From Channallabes apus (taxonomy: Eukaryota; Chordata; Actinopteri; Siluriformes; Clariidae): DNA of 64,000 nucleotides. Positions within the stretch are counted from its first letter, which is position 1. The number at the start of each line of letters is the position of its first letter. Location: assembly GCA_030522415.1 (NCBI GenBank), contig CM060118.1:19862651-19926650 (forward strand). The letters run 5' to 3'. Below are positions 25,735 through 37,296 of this stretch, piece by piece. A program made the position numbers and the translations under genes. A model generated the notes under the pieces. That model ran no database searches. It was not told the DNA's origin and saw only the letters and a program-made list of their open reading frames with translations.

Positions 25735-26240
25735 TATACAGTAATGGGAAATTTTTATATAGCCTGATAAGGCCAGATTTTCCCTTTTCCATCATGCATG
25801 GTGGCCAGTGTACAAGCCTCTGGAAGCAGTGTTATGATCTGGGTTTGCTTCAATTGGTCAGGTCTTGACTCAGCAACACTAGGAGGCAATAATATTAAGT
25901 CAGCTGATGACCTGAATGTACTGAATGATCAAGTTATCACATCAATAGAGACTTTCTTCCCCGATGGCACAGGCATATTCCAGGACTCCCATTATGGGAG
26001 CATGAGGAATCGCTTTTGCACATGAGCTCTGACACATTGAGTCCTGACCTTAATGCTATTGGAAGTCTTTAGGTGCTGGGGAAGGCTTTGACTCTCCTAT
26101 GCAACACTAAATGAAAATGAATGTTGTTGTGTTGAATAAGGTTGTTAAAACAATGCCATGGGAAATGCACACTGTAATCAAAGCTAAAGGTGATCCAGAG
26201 ACACATTACTGTGGTCTTTTTTTTTGTCAGGCAGTGTACA
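25735..26240 (+). pseudogene. Tc1-like transposase remnant
   Basis: The open part (25798-26025) reads A-S-G-S-S-V-M-I-W-V-C-F-N-W-S-G-L, the GGGSVMVWGCFSWSG block of Tc1 transposases. Further on, F-F-P-D-G-T-G-I-F-Q-D corresponds to the second catalytic aspartate (LFQQDNAP), here degraded to Q-D-S-H. Downstream, a worn SPDLN and a KGGDP-like end can be followed in shifting frames to about 26230. Several stops and shifts make it dead. Confidence 0.72.
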
Positions 26241-26244
26241 GTAT

Positions 26245-26315
26245 CAGTCATAATACTAAAACCACTCCTCAGTGAAGTGAATATGATTGATTATCTTGTT
26301 ATTGGTTGTTGATTT
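26245..26315 (+). mobile_element. 5' terminal scrap of a Tc1-like element
   Basis: TCATAATACTAAAACCACT followed by GTGAAGTGAATATGATTGATT and ATCTTGTTA is the typical outer end of a common fish Tc1-like family. Fragments of it also lie at 32790 and 40420. It abuts the previous remnant, so two insertions or a rearrangement joined them. Confidence 0.5.
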
Positions 26316-27287
26316 TTACTATCTTTGAAGTACTTCAAAAATGTAATGCTTTACCACCAAAAGTGGCGAGTTGTCTATGTATAAACTGAATCTAAAATTC
26401 TGATTTGTCCGATTTTTCATGTTCATTTGATGCCGGAATTCTGAAAACATTTAAAGTTCTAAGGTTAATTGTTTCAGACAATGGGTGATCTGGTCCAAGT
26501 TCTTTCCTTTAGGTCACAATAAAAGCCTATGTGAGTATGTTTTTGACTACAGAAAATGTATTTTGAGTCAAGCCACATGCACTAACCTCACTAATTAACA
26601 ATGTGGACACAGGTCTTTGAAGACGGATTTTAATGATGTGAATCCTAGCATTTGGCTTTGGTCTTGCTCTCCAAAGATAATTTGAATGGTTAATTCTGTT
26701 TTCCCAAGTACTATGCCCCACTTTCAGGTCAAGAGCTTTTTTCAGTGAAGCTCAGCAAAATCAGTTTCTCTGTTCCATGGTTGTTCATATCACACAGCCT
26801 CTCAAACCTTTAAATCACACTGGTAACCTTCAGTGGAAAGAAGCAGGATAAAACATGCATTAAAGGATTGCTACTGTACATATAAAATGTATGTTATCCA
26901 AGGTAAAAAACAATACATGAAAAAAGCCACGATTTTCTTTTGATGAGGGTGAAATGGTTAAAGAAAAACAACATTTTTTAAAAGAATAAATCTCAATCTC
27001 AAGAGAAGGAAGAGAGAGTGAGGAAGGGGAAGAAAGATAAAAATCAATGTTTGAGACTTGTCTTTCTTACATTCAGTTCGAGGGTTTGTGGCGAGCACTG
27101 AGAGAGCACATTGAAGCCGAGGACATCACAGGTCAATAAGAAATCAATAGTGGTGGTGAATCTACACTGAGGAGATGAAAGGCTGTAGAGAGGGCCTTGG
27201 CCTAGACCATTGTTTGCTGCCTCTCGATGCAGAGGAAGAAGGATGCACAGGTTATTCTGCAATGCTTCATGGCAACCCGTCCATTAC
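26316..27287. other. no gene recognised
   Basis: AT-rich DNA. The short frames (26527-26721, 27044-27262) show no family signature. Confidence 0.45.
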
Positions 27288-27291
27288 TTAA

Positions 27292-27470
27292 CCCTTTCAT
27301 GCATGAATTATTAAAACAATTCCAGAATATTTTGTAAAATACTCTGGACCTCAATTTTGATACTACTAACTTAGTCATGACCTTGGTTTGATTTAACTGC
27401 ATGAGTAAAAAAGAAAACACATTTTTATACGACTTGTACAGGATGCCATCATCATGGATAGAAACAATAT
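27292..27470. mobile_element. possible piggyBac-like terminus
   Basis: TTAA at 27288-27291 is followed by CCCTTTCATGCATGAATTA. TTAA plus a CCCTTT start is the usual shape of a piggyBac-type end. No matching right end or transposase was found nearby, so this is tentative. Confidence 0.3.
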
Positions 27471-27931
27471 TTTAACTTTATACTTCATTATGCTTAGCAT
27501 GGCAATAAAATAGGGTACATTATATCACACTGCAAACTAAAATTTCAAAACATGAATCACAGAAGAGCTTTATTAAGTAGACAAATTTTCTATTTTCCTT
27601 ATGGGTGGGTTGTATTCAAGGCCAGAGAGTAGCTATGTTCATGAGTAATAACAAGATTTAATAAGCTTTCAGACTGATTTGATGCCTAATCAGATGTCTC
27701 TTTACATTCAGCAGGCTATAAATAGTATGTAACTACTACTAATAATGATTAAAATACTAATTATAAAAATAATTAAGTTAGAATTTTTTTTATACGTGGC
27801 AGTTAACATCACAAATGAGTCTTAATACTCAAATATATATTTTCAACAAAATCTGACATCTGATGTCTGAACATCTTACAATAATGTACACTAATCTGGG
27901 ATGAAAATATGTAATATTCCATAAACACATA
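27471..27931. other. no gene recognised
   Basis: AT-rich DNA leading up to the TA target of the Tc1-like element. Confidence 0.5.
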
Positions 27932-29551
27932 CAGTGGTGTGAAAAACTATTTGCCCCCTTCTTGATTTCTTATTCTTTTGCATGTTTGTCACACTTAAAT
28001 GTTTCTGCTCATCAAAAACCGTTAACTATTAGTCAAAGATAACATAATTGAACACAAAATGCAGTTTTTAAATGAAGGTTTACGTTATTAATGGAGAAAA
28101 AAAACTCCAAATGTACATGGTCCTGTGTGAAAAAGTGATTGCCCCCCTTGTTAAAAAATAACTTAACTGTGGTTTATCACACCTGAGTTAAATTTCTGTA
28201 GTCACCCCCAGGCCTGATTACTGCCACACCTGTTTCAATCAAGAAATCACTTAAATAGGAGCTACCTGACACAGAGAAATAGACCAAAAGCACCTCAAAA
28301 GCTAGACATCATGCCAAGATCCAAAGAAATTCAGGAACAAATGAGAACAAAAGTAATTGAGATCTATCAGTCTGGTAAAGGTTATAAAGCCATTTCTAAA
28401 GCTTTGGGACTCCAGCGAACCACAGTCAGAGCCATTATCCACAAATGGCAAAAACATGGAACAGTGGTGAACCTTCCCAGGAGTGGCCGGCCGACCAAAA
28501 TTACCCCAAGAGCGCAGAGACAACTCATCCGAGAGGCCACAAAAGACCCCAGGACAACATCTAAAGAACTGCAGGCCTCACTTGCCTCAATTAAGGTCAG
28601 TGTTCACGACTCCACCATAAGAAAGAGACTGGGCAAAAACGGCCTGCATGGCAGATTTACAAGGCGCAAACCACTTTTAAGCAAAAAGAACATTAAGGCT
28701 CGTCTCAATTTTGCTAAAAAACATCTCAATGATTGCCAAGACTTTTGGGAAAATACCTTGTGGACCGATGAGACAAAAGTTGAACTTTTTGGAAGGTGCG
28801 TGTCCCGTTACATCTGGCGTAAAAGTAACACAGCATTTCAGAAAAAGAACATCATACCAACAATAAAATATGGTGGTGGTAGTGTGATGGTCTGGGGTTG
28901 TTTTGCTGCTTCAGGACCTGGAAGGCTTGCTGTGATAGATGGAACCATGAATTCTACTGTCTACCAAAAAATCCTGAAGGAGAATGTCCGGCCATCTCTT
29001 CGTCAACTCAAGCTGAAGCGATCTTGGGTGCTGCAGCAGGACAATGACCCAAAACACACCAGCAAATCTGAACGCCTCTGAATGGCTGAAAACAAAATGA
29101 AGACTTTGGAGTGGCCTAGTCAAAGTCCTGACCTGAATCCTATTGAGATGTTGTGGCATGACCTTAAAAAGACGGTTCATGCTAGAAAACCCTCAAATAA
29201 AGCTGAATTACAATAATTCTGCAAAGATGAGTGGGCCAAAATTCCTCCAGAGCGCTGTAAAAGACTCGTTGCAAGTTATCGCAAACGCTTGATTGCAGTT
29301 ATTGCTGCTAAGGGTGGCCCAACCAGTTATTAGGTTAAGGGGGCAATTACTTTTTCACACAAGGCCATGTAGGTTTGGATTTTTTTTCTCCCTAAATAAT
29401 AAAACCCCTCATTTAAAAACTGCATTTTGTGTTTACTTGTGTTATCTTTGACTAATAGTCAAATGTGTTTGATGATCAGAAACATTTTGTCTGACAAACA
29501 TGCAAAAGAATAAGAAATCAGGAGGGGGGCAAATAGTTTTTCACACCACTG
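27932..29551 (+). mobile_element. complete Tc1-like transposon with IR/DR termini
   Basis: The element is 1620 bp, flanked by TA (27930-27931 and 29552-29553). The left and right inverted repeats (27932-28147 and 29337-29551) are each about 215 bp. Each holds an outer GTGTGAAAAACTATTTGCCC-type motif and an inner GTGTGAAAAAGTGATTGCCC-type motif (about 28124-28147; mirrored at 29338-29360). This is the IR/DR layout of Sleeping Beauty-type fish transposons. One transposase gene fills the interior. High similarity to 1-455 implies recent activity of the family. Confidence 0.95.
28311..29333 (+). pseudogene. Tc1-like DD34E transposase, full length with two nonsense codons
   Basis: From ATG at 28311 one frame runs 340 codons to TAG at 29331-29333, the normal length for fish Tc1 transposases. 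It is broken only by TGA at 29079-29081 (codon 257) and TAA at 29214-29216 (codon 302, CAA-to-TAA type). Residues 1-110 form the paired-like helix-turn-helix region, with the GRP hook at 59-61 (R-S-G-R-P-T). The catalytic triad is visible as D153 (L-W-T-D-E-T-K), D244 (Q-Q-D-N-D-P-K-H) and E279 (S-P-D-L-N-P-I-E). The glycine-rich G-G-G-S-V-M-V-W-G-C block spans 188-197. The product would bind the inverted repeats and cut and paste the element into TA sites. As it stands it would be truncated before E279 and so be inactive. No frameshift is present, so the copy is young. Confidence 0.93.
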
Positions 29552-29555
29552 TATG

Positions 29556-29566
<11 letters not shown>

Positions 29567-29601
<35 letters not shown>
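29567..29601. repeat. (GA)n microsatellite
   Basis: A pure GA repeat 14 bp beyond the right TA of the Tc1-like element. Confidence 0.96.
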
Positions 29602-29604
<3 letters not shown>

Positions 29605-30551
29605 CATATTTTCAACTCAGATTAAAATTCATATATAAGACCAAGTAATCATTTTACTGTTTTACATTTTACATGTTTATAAAGGCCATGAATGTCACTT
29701 TAGCTTTGCCAACGTGCTCCGTTGCTACACTGGAATGACATTAGAGTGATTTCTAGAAATAAATAAATAAATAAATAATAGCTGTACATAGGGGATGAAC
29801 AGGGTTTTTTTTTTGCATTCCTTAATTCTTCATTGGTGACTTTAACCACAGACTCACATGTCCGGGGATTCCCCAAACTCTGTGTGTTCTCAACATCTTT
29901 ATCGGCTTCTCATAATGGGCTACAATTGATCGGGCCCTTTCGTCTCTACCGTAATTGCTTTGTTGATTGGTTTAATTTCACAGTCAGTCAGAAACTAAAC
30001 TGAAGAGAATGCATATTTTTTTCTTGACCTGCAAGAATAAAAGCTCCATCACTAAAGATCTACAGAAAACACGTACATCATCCTGTTGAATTGTGAATGC
30101 AATACTATCTCCAATATTTACCTCCCAAAGGTCAGATGCTCATTTTATTTAGAAATGGTGAGAGTTAAAAAGCAAATTGACCAATTAGGCAAAAGCAGAT
30201 ATCAATTAGATGCTGCACTTAAGATTTCTGATGGATTAAAGACATGCAGTGGTGTGTGGATAATGAGGCTGAGTGTGAGGTACTGGTGTTTGACTCCTTT
30301 CCCTCCCTACTGCCCATCATTGCTGTCTTATAAGCTCAACTAATAAGCTAAACCAACATTCACTGACAGAAAAATACACTGAAGATACAAACACATCATT
30401 TCATATTCATACAGTGTACTGAAACTTATTCATCATGGGAAAAAGTGCAGTACTTTACTAATAGTAGACTCGTATGTTAAAAATATCATCCTCAGATGCA
30501 ACATTTTATATTATATATTATATATTATAATTATAAACATTTATATTGGTG
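29602..30551. other. no gene recognised
   Basis: AT-rich, with an (AAAT)n tract (29757-29779). The 85-codon plus-strand frame at 30086 shows no domain. Confidence 0.5.
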
Positions 30552-31034
30552 TTTTTCTTTGGCATGTATTGGTGTAGGGCAGCATGTACTGTACAGCATT
30601 GTTTTATTTCCCCCCCCCCAGAACACACCTGTGTAACAGGCTGTGGGTGAAAGGCCACTGTATTTCTATAATACAGTGTTTGCAGCCTTTCACTGTGATG
30701 AGTCTAAGTTACGCAGAAGACCGGCACATACTGTAAAGCTGTTCCATGTTTATATCATTCCCATGTGAGTACTGTGCAAGACATGGAATAAATACAGTCC
30801 TTCAAGAGTTTGCTATTACTCTGTCGCTACAGACAAAAAAAAAAACATCTCTTGTATAAAAGAGTACAATAGCTATACATTCAGAGGCAAGGATATGAGA
30901 ATCAGACTTGTAAGTCTGTGGGTTTCTTTTTCCTTTTTATTCTTTTTGACATGCAATGGTGTAGCACAACATGGACATTTTCTTTTTGTCTTTATTTTTT
31001 TAGCACACCCGTATGACAGGCTGCAGGTGAAAGG
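30552..31034 (+). repeat. pair of diverged direct repeats (about 100 bp each)
   Basis: About 30552-30655 and 30945-31034 share the same order: GGTGTAG followed by CA(G/A)CATG, a T-rich stretch, then an ACACC-type segment. Both end ACAGGCTG followed by (T/C)(G/A)GGTGAAAGG. They are separated by about 290 bp. They may be two copies of a dispersed repeat or an old local duplication. Confidence 0.6.
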
Positions 31035-31104
31035 GCACAGCGGGTAAGGTGGGCGTCATTGAGGCTCCTACTGCTGCAGCAGGTTGCCAACAGGACCTAA
31101 CAAC

Positions 31105-31139
<35 letters not shown>

Positions 31140-31294
31140 ATTCGTTATCTTTAGAAGCATTGTTTCATATGTGTGCTTAGTTAATGATGTCCTCTCATGT
31201 AACTCTATTCACGGTAATTAAGCAGGCTGTTTGTGTAAAACCGTGCCCTCGTGTACATGTGTCATATCCTTACTCCCACACACATGAACTCTTG

Positions 31295-31299
<5 letters not shown>

Positions 31300-31349
<50 letters not shown>

Positions 31350-31357
31350 ACACACAG
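31300..31357. repeat. (CA)n microsatellite
   Basis: About 58 bp of CA with CG interruptions near the end. A smaller (TC)n lies at 31109-31134. Confidence 0.97.
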
Positions 31358-32177
31358 CTTATAGTCGATAATACGGTTTTAGCAGCTGGTCATTGTAGTG
31401 GGGAGAGAATTAGCAGTTTGAAGGTGCAGTGACATGGCTCTCAATATGGCTTTAGATGTGGAACAAATGAAAGATGTATTCAGCTTATCTTACAGGATGC
31501 TTTCCACCGTTTTCCCTATTCCTCATATACATGCTAATTGGACATTTATAAATAGCATGTGATCACAAACAACAAATCAAAATTCACTCAGCCTTTAAAA
31601 GCATTCCAATACAGTAATAGTATCAACTGCATACATTTACTGATGAAGTAATATTTCAAAAATTGACTTTAGGTCAGGTTAATTTAAGTGTTTGTCACTT
31701 TGTGTTTCTTGATCACACAATCTGTTACTTGTTTCTTGCATTTCTTTCTTTTTAACTCTCCCATGTTTCTACAACCATAATGATAATGTTCCCTAGTCAC
31801 ATGATTAACTATGTCTTTAAGAACCATTAGCAAATATTTGTGAATAATTTGCACATTAATAAGACTTTTCATCTTTATTTGAATGTATTTTTGGGGATGT
31901 ATCATGTCTTACAACTTGTTTTAAGTAAATAATATTTTTTATATTATCCTTTAATTATCCAGGCATTAAAATAGTCGTATATTTATTGCGGTTCTTTGAG
32001 GTAAAATATAAGCCTGAATACATATAGTAATATTAGGAATACACAGATCAGATAAACATTATAGTGTAGTGCTCTCCAGAGAAGAGCAGGAACATTCACA
32101 GTTGCTGTCACAAAGCACTATGGAATTTATTTACATCATGATAACACAGGCAAAAAAATATATACTGTATAGGTCAT
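31358..32177. other. no gene recognised
   Basis: AT-rich DNA without recognisable genes or repeats. Confidence 0.5.
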
Positions 32178-32189
32178 AAGATCACACTA

Positions 32190-32534
32190 AGCACTGTCGC
32201 TTTGCACCTCCAGGGTCTGGGTTCGATTCCCCGGCCAGGCTCGATTCCCGTCTCTGTGTGCATGGAGTTTGCATGTTCTCCCCGTGCTTGGTGGGTTTCC
32301 TCCGGGTACTCCGGTTTCCTCCCACAGTCAAAAGATATGCAGGTTAGGCTAATTGGCGTTCCTAAATTGCCTGTAGTGTGTGATTGGGTGTGTGAGTGTG
32401 TGTATGTGTGTGCCCTGCGATGGATTGGCACCCTGTCCAGGGTGTACCCCGCCTAGTGCCCGAAGTCTCCTGGGATAGGCTCCAGGTCCAGGTAAATACA
32501 GGATTAGGCGGTATAGAAAATGAATGAATGAATG
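32190..32534 (+). mobile_element. tRNA-derived SINE, 5'-truncated, with 12-bp target duplication
   Basis: Begins at AGCACTGTCGC just after the A box. It keeps the B box in GGGTTCGATTCCCC (near 32219), the body shared with 35004-35381, and a (GAAT)n tail. AAGATCACACTA at 32178-32189 is repeated exactly at 32535-32546, the target duplication. Apparent frames through it are not genes. Confidence 0.9.
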
Positions 32535-32789
32535 AAGATCACACTATTGATGATTATAGGTTTAGCTGACCGTACTGTAGGCACAGATGATAAACTGACA
32601 CAAACATAACTGCAATAAGATGTATTAAGTAGACATGTTGCTGCAATATCATGCAAAACCTTTTTTTGTAATATCAGTTGATTTTACTGAGAAACTTTAT
32701 ATACAGTAGGTATTTTAGTGCCAGAAATAACCAGTCGGCTTTTGAAGGTGTTTATTGACTAGGATTAGCCTTTAAAACAGCATTTTCAC

Positions 32790-33310
32790 CAATCAGCCAG
32801 AGCATTAAAAGCACTGCGTCCTGACACAAATAATACTTAGTATCTTGCTTCAGTGGTACCTGTCAAGGTTTGGGATATATTAGACAACAAGCGAACAGGT
32901 AGTTCTCAAATTAGAGGTACACGTAGCAGGAAAAATTGGGCAAATATAAGGATTTAAGTGCCTTTCACATGGGCCGAATTGTGATGGATGGACCGGGTCA
33001 GAGCATGTCCAAAACAGAAGGTCTTGTGACAGGGTTCTGGGATCCATTGGTTAGTGCCTAGCAAAAGTGTTTTAAAGAAGGACAACCAGTGAACCGGCAA
33101 CTGGGTCACAGGTGTCCAAGGCATATTGATGCATGTGGGGAGAAAAGGCTAGCCTGTCCGATTTTATCCCACAGAAGAGCTACTGTACTGTAGCATAAAT
33201 TGCTAAAAAATATCCTGGCTCTGATAGAAAAATGTTAGAACTTATGCACAATAGCACTGCTGCACATCGAGAAAACCCCTACATGGCAACGGTATTCCCT
33301 AATGCAGGAG
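32790..33310 (+). pseudogene. decayed Tc1-like transposon, N-terminal half of transposase
   Basis: The start ATCAGCCAGAGCATTAAAA is this family's terminal sequence. The following DNA keeps the order of the transposase N-terminus: GGCCGAATTGTGATGG for G-Q-I-V-M, a GGTCAGAGCATGTCC block for G-Q-S-I-S, then GTGTCCAAGGCATATTGATG for R-P-R-L-I-D. It ends where GACAGAAATGTTAGAA-like and GGGCTG-like blocks fade. Many stops and indels; no DDE residues left. Confidence 0.68.
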
Positions 33311-34529
33311 GATAATTCTCAGGTATTGAATTAGTTTTGTCAGACATACTATTGAGTCTGTTAATTATATAATGCTCCATGGATAATTATGCATCAGCTA
33401 ACTGATTTACATTTAGTAGCAACATCAGATTTGTCTCATCTTAATTATCACAGATAAAACCATTCAGTCAGTTATGTCAAGTTGGGTAAGTATATTGTAT
33501 ACAGTATGTATGTTGACATCCAGAAAACCTTGTTGTAAGAAAATGAGAAAGGATCGGCTTGTAGCAAGAGGGAGTCTTGGTACGGAGTAATGCAAAGGAA
33601 ATTTCGGAACAAAGTGGATCACACATCATGTTGTGCCACTCTACCCACGTCAGCGTAGGCATGTGTATTTCTGGAAAAGAAATGTCTTGCTCCTAGCCAA
33701 TTTACCACTACGCTAATATTACACCCCTAACTTAAGCATCTGCCAGCACAAAAATAGATCCAGGATGAATTTCACCTGTTTTTTTGCAATCTGTGCATGT
33801 GTGTACTGTATAAAACATACATGTACAGTACAGTATCTGCAACTATATCTGTATATTTTTATTATTTTATATGCTCATACACTATTGTATGCTCTTATTT
33901 CTGGCAAAAGACGACAGCAGATTAAAAAGAAATTGCTTTGCAAGCTAGAGATAGACAGAGACTGCAGGAGAGAGAAAGAGAGCACAAGAGCAGAGGAGCG
34001 GTAACAGCTGAACTCGGCTGTGTTTTAGGTCAGTGCCTCATGTGACAAGTTGAAAAGTTTGTCAGCTAATGTTTTTAGATGGTGGAAAGTGCTGCAACTC
34101 TAGAGGAAGCCTTCACTTTCACAAACATGTCACACTAAGAGTGCCAACGTAAAGAAATAAAGCAAATACTGAGCTTCTCAGGAAACCCTCAGCAATCCCC
34201 TGTTATGAGGGCTGACTGTGATAATAGCATCGGCCCTGACAGCAATAAAAGTAATTCCATCCAAACACAAATCACAAACCAGTCGAACTCAAACTAATAT
34301 ACTTGAGTACATATTCAACAGAAAGTAAAGGGGAAAATAGCTGCCACATGGAACGATGTCCTTTTGTGTGAGACAGGCACTGCAGCCTAGCGGAAAAGCT
34401 GGAGTGTGTTGTGGAATGCTATGCTCGGGCCAGTGAAGTTGGAAGGCAGCCTGAGCTCTGATCCGGGGACTTTTGCATCGGCACTCAGGCTCCATTCTTA
34501 GGCCCAACAAGGCACGGCGTCTCCACTGA
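33311..34529. other. no gene recognised
   Basis: AT-rich DNA with TACAGTA-type words. Short frames only. Confidence 0.5.
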
Positions 34530-34745
34530 CAGGTGTCCAGACTTCACCCCGCCAATTAACATTTGGAAAGGATTAATCAGCTCCCGTTCAGAGCCCAGTT
34601 TTAATGAGTCTGAGTGTGCCTTCAGCCAGATGTCCTCCTCTATAGGTATCTACAAGAGCCTGTTGGTTTAATTAATTATTGATGTCTTAATACCTCCCGC
34701 TGTGCAAGTCTCAATCACTAGTGAGCTTTAAGCACTGGCTTTCTG
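34530..34745. other. candidate conserved non-coding (enhancer-like) stretch
   Basis: A compact complex stretch with GCCAATTAAC, GGATTAATCAG and TTTAATTAATTATTGATG, which are clustered homeodomain-like cores. Free of simple repeats. Function is inferred from texture only. Confidence 0.25.
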
Positions 34746-35003
34746 TACTACACTCCTCATATACTGTACACATGCACAACCTGCACACATGTTCAACTTT
34801 AAATATGTCCAAATTACGGCCACTTACATAAATCATTACCTTGCATGTTTTAACACCAATGTACCAGTATTAAAAGGTTTCTTATTTGGTAAAACTGAAT
34901 TGAAATGAATTCCACACTTCCAGTCTTGAAGTGTGTTAGCCTACACACTTCCAAGTTATTTGTTGACATTTCCTCAGATGGTCTACTCATGGCACCTGAA
35001 CAT

Positions 35004-35381
35004 TCATTCATTCATTCATTTTCTATACCGCTTAATCCTGTGTTCAGGGTCGCGGAGGACCTGGAGCCTATCCCAGGAGACTTCGGGCACTAGGCGGGGT
35101 ACACCCTGGACAGGGTGCCAATCCATCGCAGGGCACACACACATACACACACTCACACACCCAATCACACACTACGGGCAATTTGGGAACGCCAATTAGC
35201 CTAACCTGCATATCTTTGGACTGTGGGAGGAAACCGGAGTACCCGGAGGAAACCCACCAAGCACAGAGAGAACATGCAAACTCCATGCACACAGAGACGG
35301 GAATCGAGCCTGGCCGGGGAATCGAACCCAGACCCTGGAGGTGCAAGGCGACAGTGCTAACCACTACACCACCGCGCCGCC
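35004..35381 (-). mobile_element. young full-length tRNA-derived SINE with 12-bp target duplication
   Basis: On the minus strand it reads from a GGCGGCGCGGTGGTGTAGTG head, with A box GTGTAGTGGTTAGCACT (35353-35370) and B box GGGTTCGATTCCCC (about 35317-35329). The conserved body follows, then a (GAAT)n tail (35004-35018). GCACCTGAACAT at 34992-35003 is repeated exactly at 35382-35393. The 378-bp length and perfect duplication mark a recent insertion. The 119-codon minus-strand frame inside it is not a gene. Confidence 0.93.
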
Positions 35382-35393
35382 GCACCTGAACAT

Positions 35394-37208
35394 ACAGTAT
35401 GCTAAATCTGTCCAGCTTTCCTGACACAAGTTATAGAATATTTAAAGTTGTTGGCTCTCATGCACCAGCTTTTGATGAGTAAATAACCTTTTGTACTTGG
35501 GCTTCTGAGCAATATCTAATGAATAGTTCAAAACAGCATTGTTTATTGTTAAGGGGTTTATTAAAGACTTTTGGCTGTATGTAAATGTAATCCTCTCAAC
35601 TAGCCTTACAAATTGGACAAATTGGTAGGCAGTAAATCCTATATTGTACAAACTGAAGATGAACACAGAAGGAGGCATGTAAAGATACAAAAAAATATCG
35701 GTTAAGGGATAACATTTTACAGTGTCGTAAAATAGCCCTATATTGTTTTCATACCTTACAATTAAGCCCATATTAATGTTTATAAGAATATACAGAAAGT
35801 ATATTTTGATATGACTCCATTCCTGTTTTTTCCTTCAACCTCATTTCGATAGGTCTTACAGTATGTTTACATTGAATGCTTATACACAGACACATACTGT
35901 ACTGTACACAACCAGGTAAAGCAGTAAGTCTGTGTACAGTAAGTTTGCAGAGGTTGGCGATGAAAAATGACGCAGTGAAACAGAAGCATTTCCGTGCTTG
36001 CAAGTTTTCGCACATGTGTTTAATCACACTTAATAATGTATCTACAGTGTCGACTTGCACACAGATAAATGAGAACACATGCTGAGGAGCAGGAGATATT
36101 TATCAGGATGAAAAAAAAAAATGCAAACTCAAGCACTTTGCTCTTCTCCTGCCCCGCTATTTGGAAAGAATAAAACTCCAAACAGCAGGTCAAATGGTCA
36201 GCTCAGAGGTACTTCATGATTGAGCTGTGTTGCCATGAAAAAGGCCTTTTTCCTTCCTTCCTTCAATCCCCCCCCCCCCCCCCCCCCAATTTTTTTTTTT
36301 GCCGAAACCTTCCGTATAATCCCTGATGAACACTCTGCATTTTTTATTAGATGAGATGAAAGTTGATTTCAGGCCAGAAACTGTGGGGATATAATGGAAC
36401 AATATTTTGACAAGTTAGAATAAGAAAATTGGAAGAAATCACAAGTCTGGGTGATACTGTATGTTGCAGAAAAAATGGAAACATTTTTTCATCCGCTTTA
36501 ATTGTGCCATATAGTTACGATGGTGATGGCAATGCATAAAGCTGGCCATCCAAAGTACCACAGCACGATATTCGGATATTCGAGCAGGAAAATATGACAC
36601 TGTGTACTGTGGATTTGGCCGCTGCTACTTTTCTGAGCACCAAGAACCAAGAGAAGGCAAATTAACGTTTCCCCTTAGGCACCTGTGTCTAAGGCCTCTC
36701 AGTATCAACTTAGCTTCTAAATACAGAGACATAGCTCCATTCATGTAGTGTTATTGCAACACTAATGCACACAAGCATGGATTTAGTGTGGGGAGCTATA
36801 TATCTGCACGGCTCCTGAATATGTATACTCTGGAAAGAGAAAGGAGCGTCAGCTGAGACACTGAGGATTTGACGTTCAATAAAAGAATAAGCCTTTGACA
36901 TGAAATATGAGAGGAGCTAGCCTCAATATAAAAGAGCCAGGAAGGGAATTAGGAATAAGGAGAATTCTCTCAGATGTTCAATGTAGGGGGAATTATAAGA
37001 GAAAGACTGTTCAGAGAGGGTATGTGTATGAAGAAGGAAAAAAAAGGATGATAGATAATGCATGTTATTTCTATAATTTTTATAGGAGGAACATGATACA
37101 AAGAAGAATAAGTAATCATGGGCATATCGTATGAGCTCCTCCACATTTTCTGTACATAATATTCTATAGCTAACAGTGGTCCATGATATTTTTCAGGCCA
37201 ATCCCAAT
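35394..37208. other. no gene recognised; homopolymers
   Basis: Contains a C run of about 20 (36268-36287) followed by a T run (36290-36300). No gene recognised. Confidence 0.5.
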
Positions 37209-37225
37209 CTGAATCTGAATCTGAA

Positions 37226-37293
<68 letters not shown>
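37209..37293. repeat. (GAATCT)n then (GT)n microsatellite
   Basis: A few GAATCT hexamers pass directly into about 64 bp of GT dinucleotides. Confidence 0.97.

Positions 37294-37296
<3 letters not shown>

Noticed and set aside
32174..32456. opposing 84- and 85-codon frames
   Set aside because: Both are translations of the SINE at 32190-32534.
35317..35370. tRNA gene
   Set aside because: The A and B boxes belong to a SINE; there is no complete cloverleaf and the body continues as retroposon sequence.
35068..35427. 119-codon minus-strand open frame
   Set aside because: It is the translated body of the SINE at 35004-35381.
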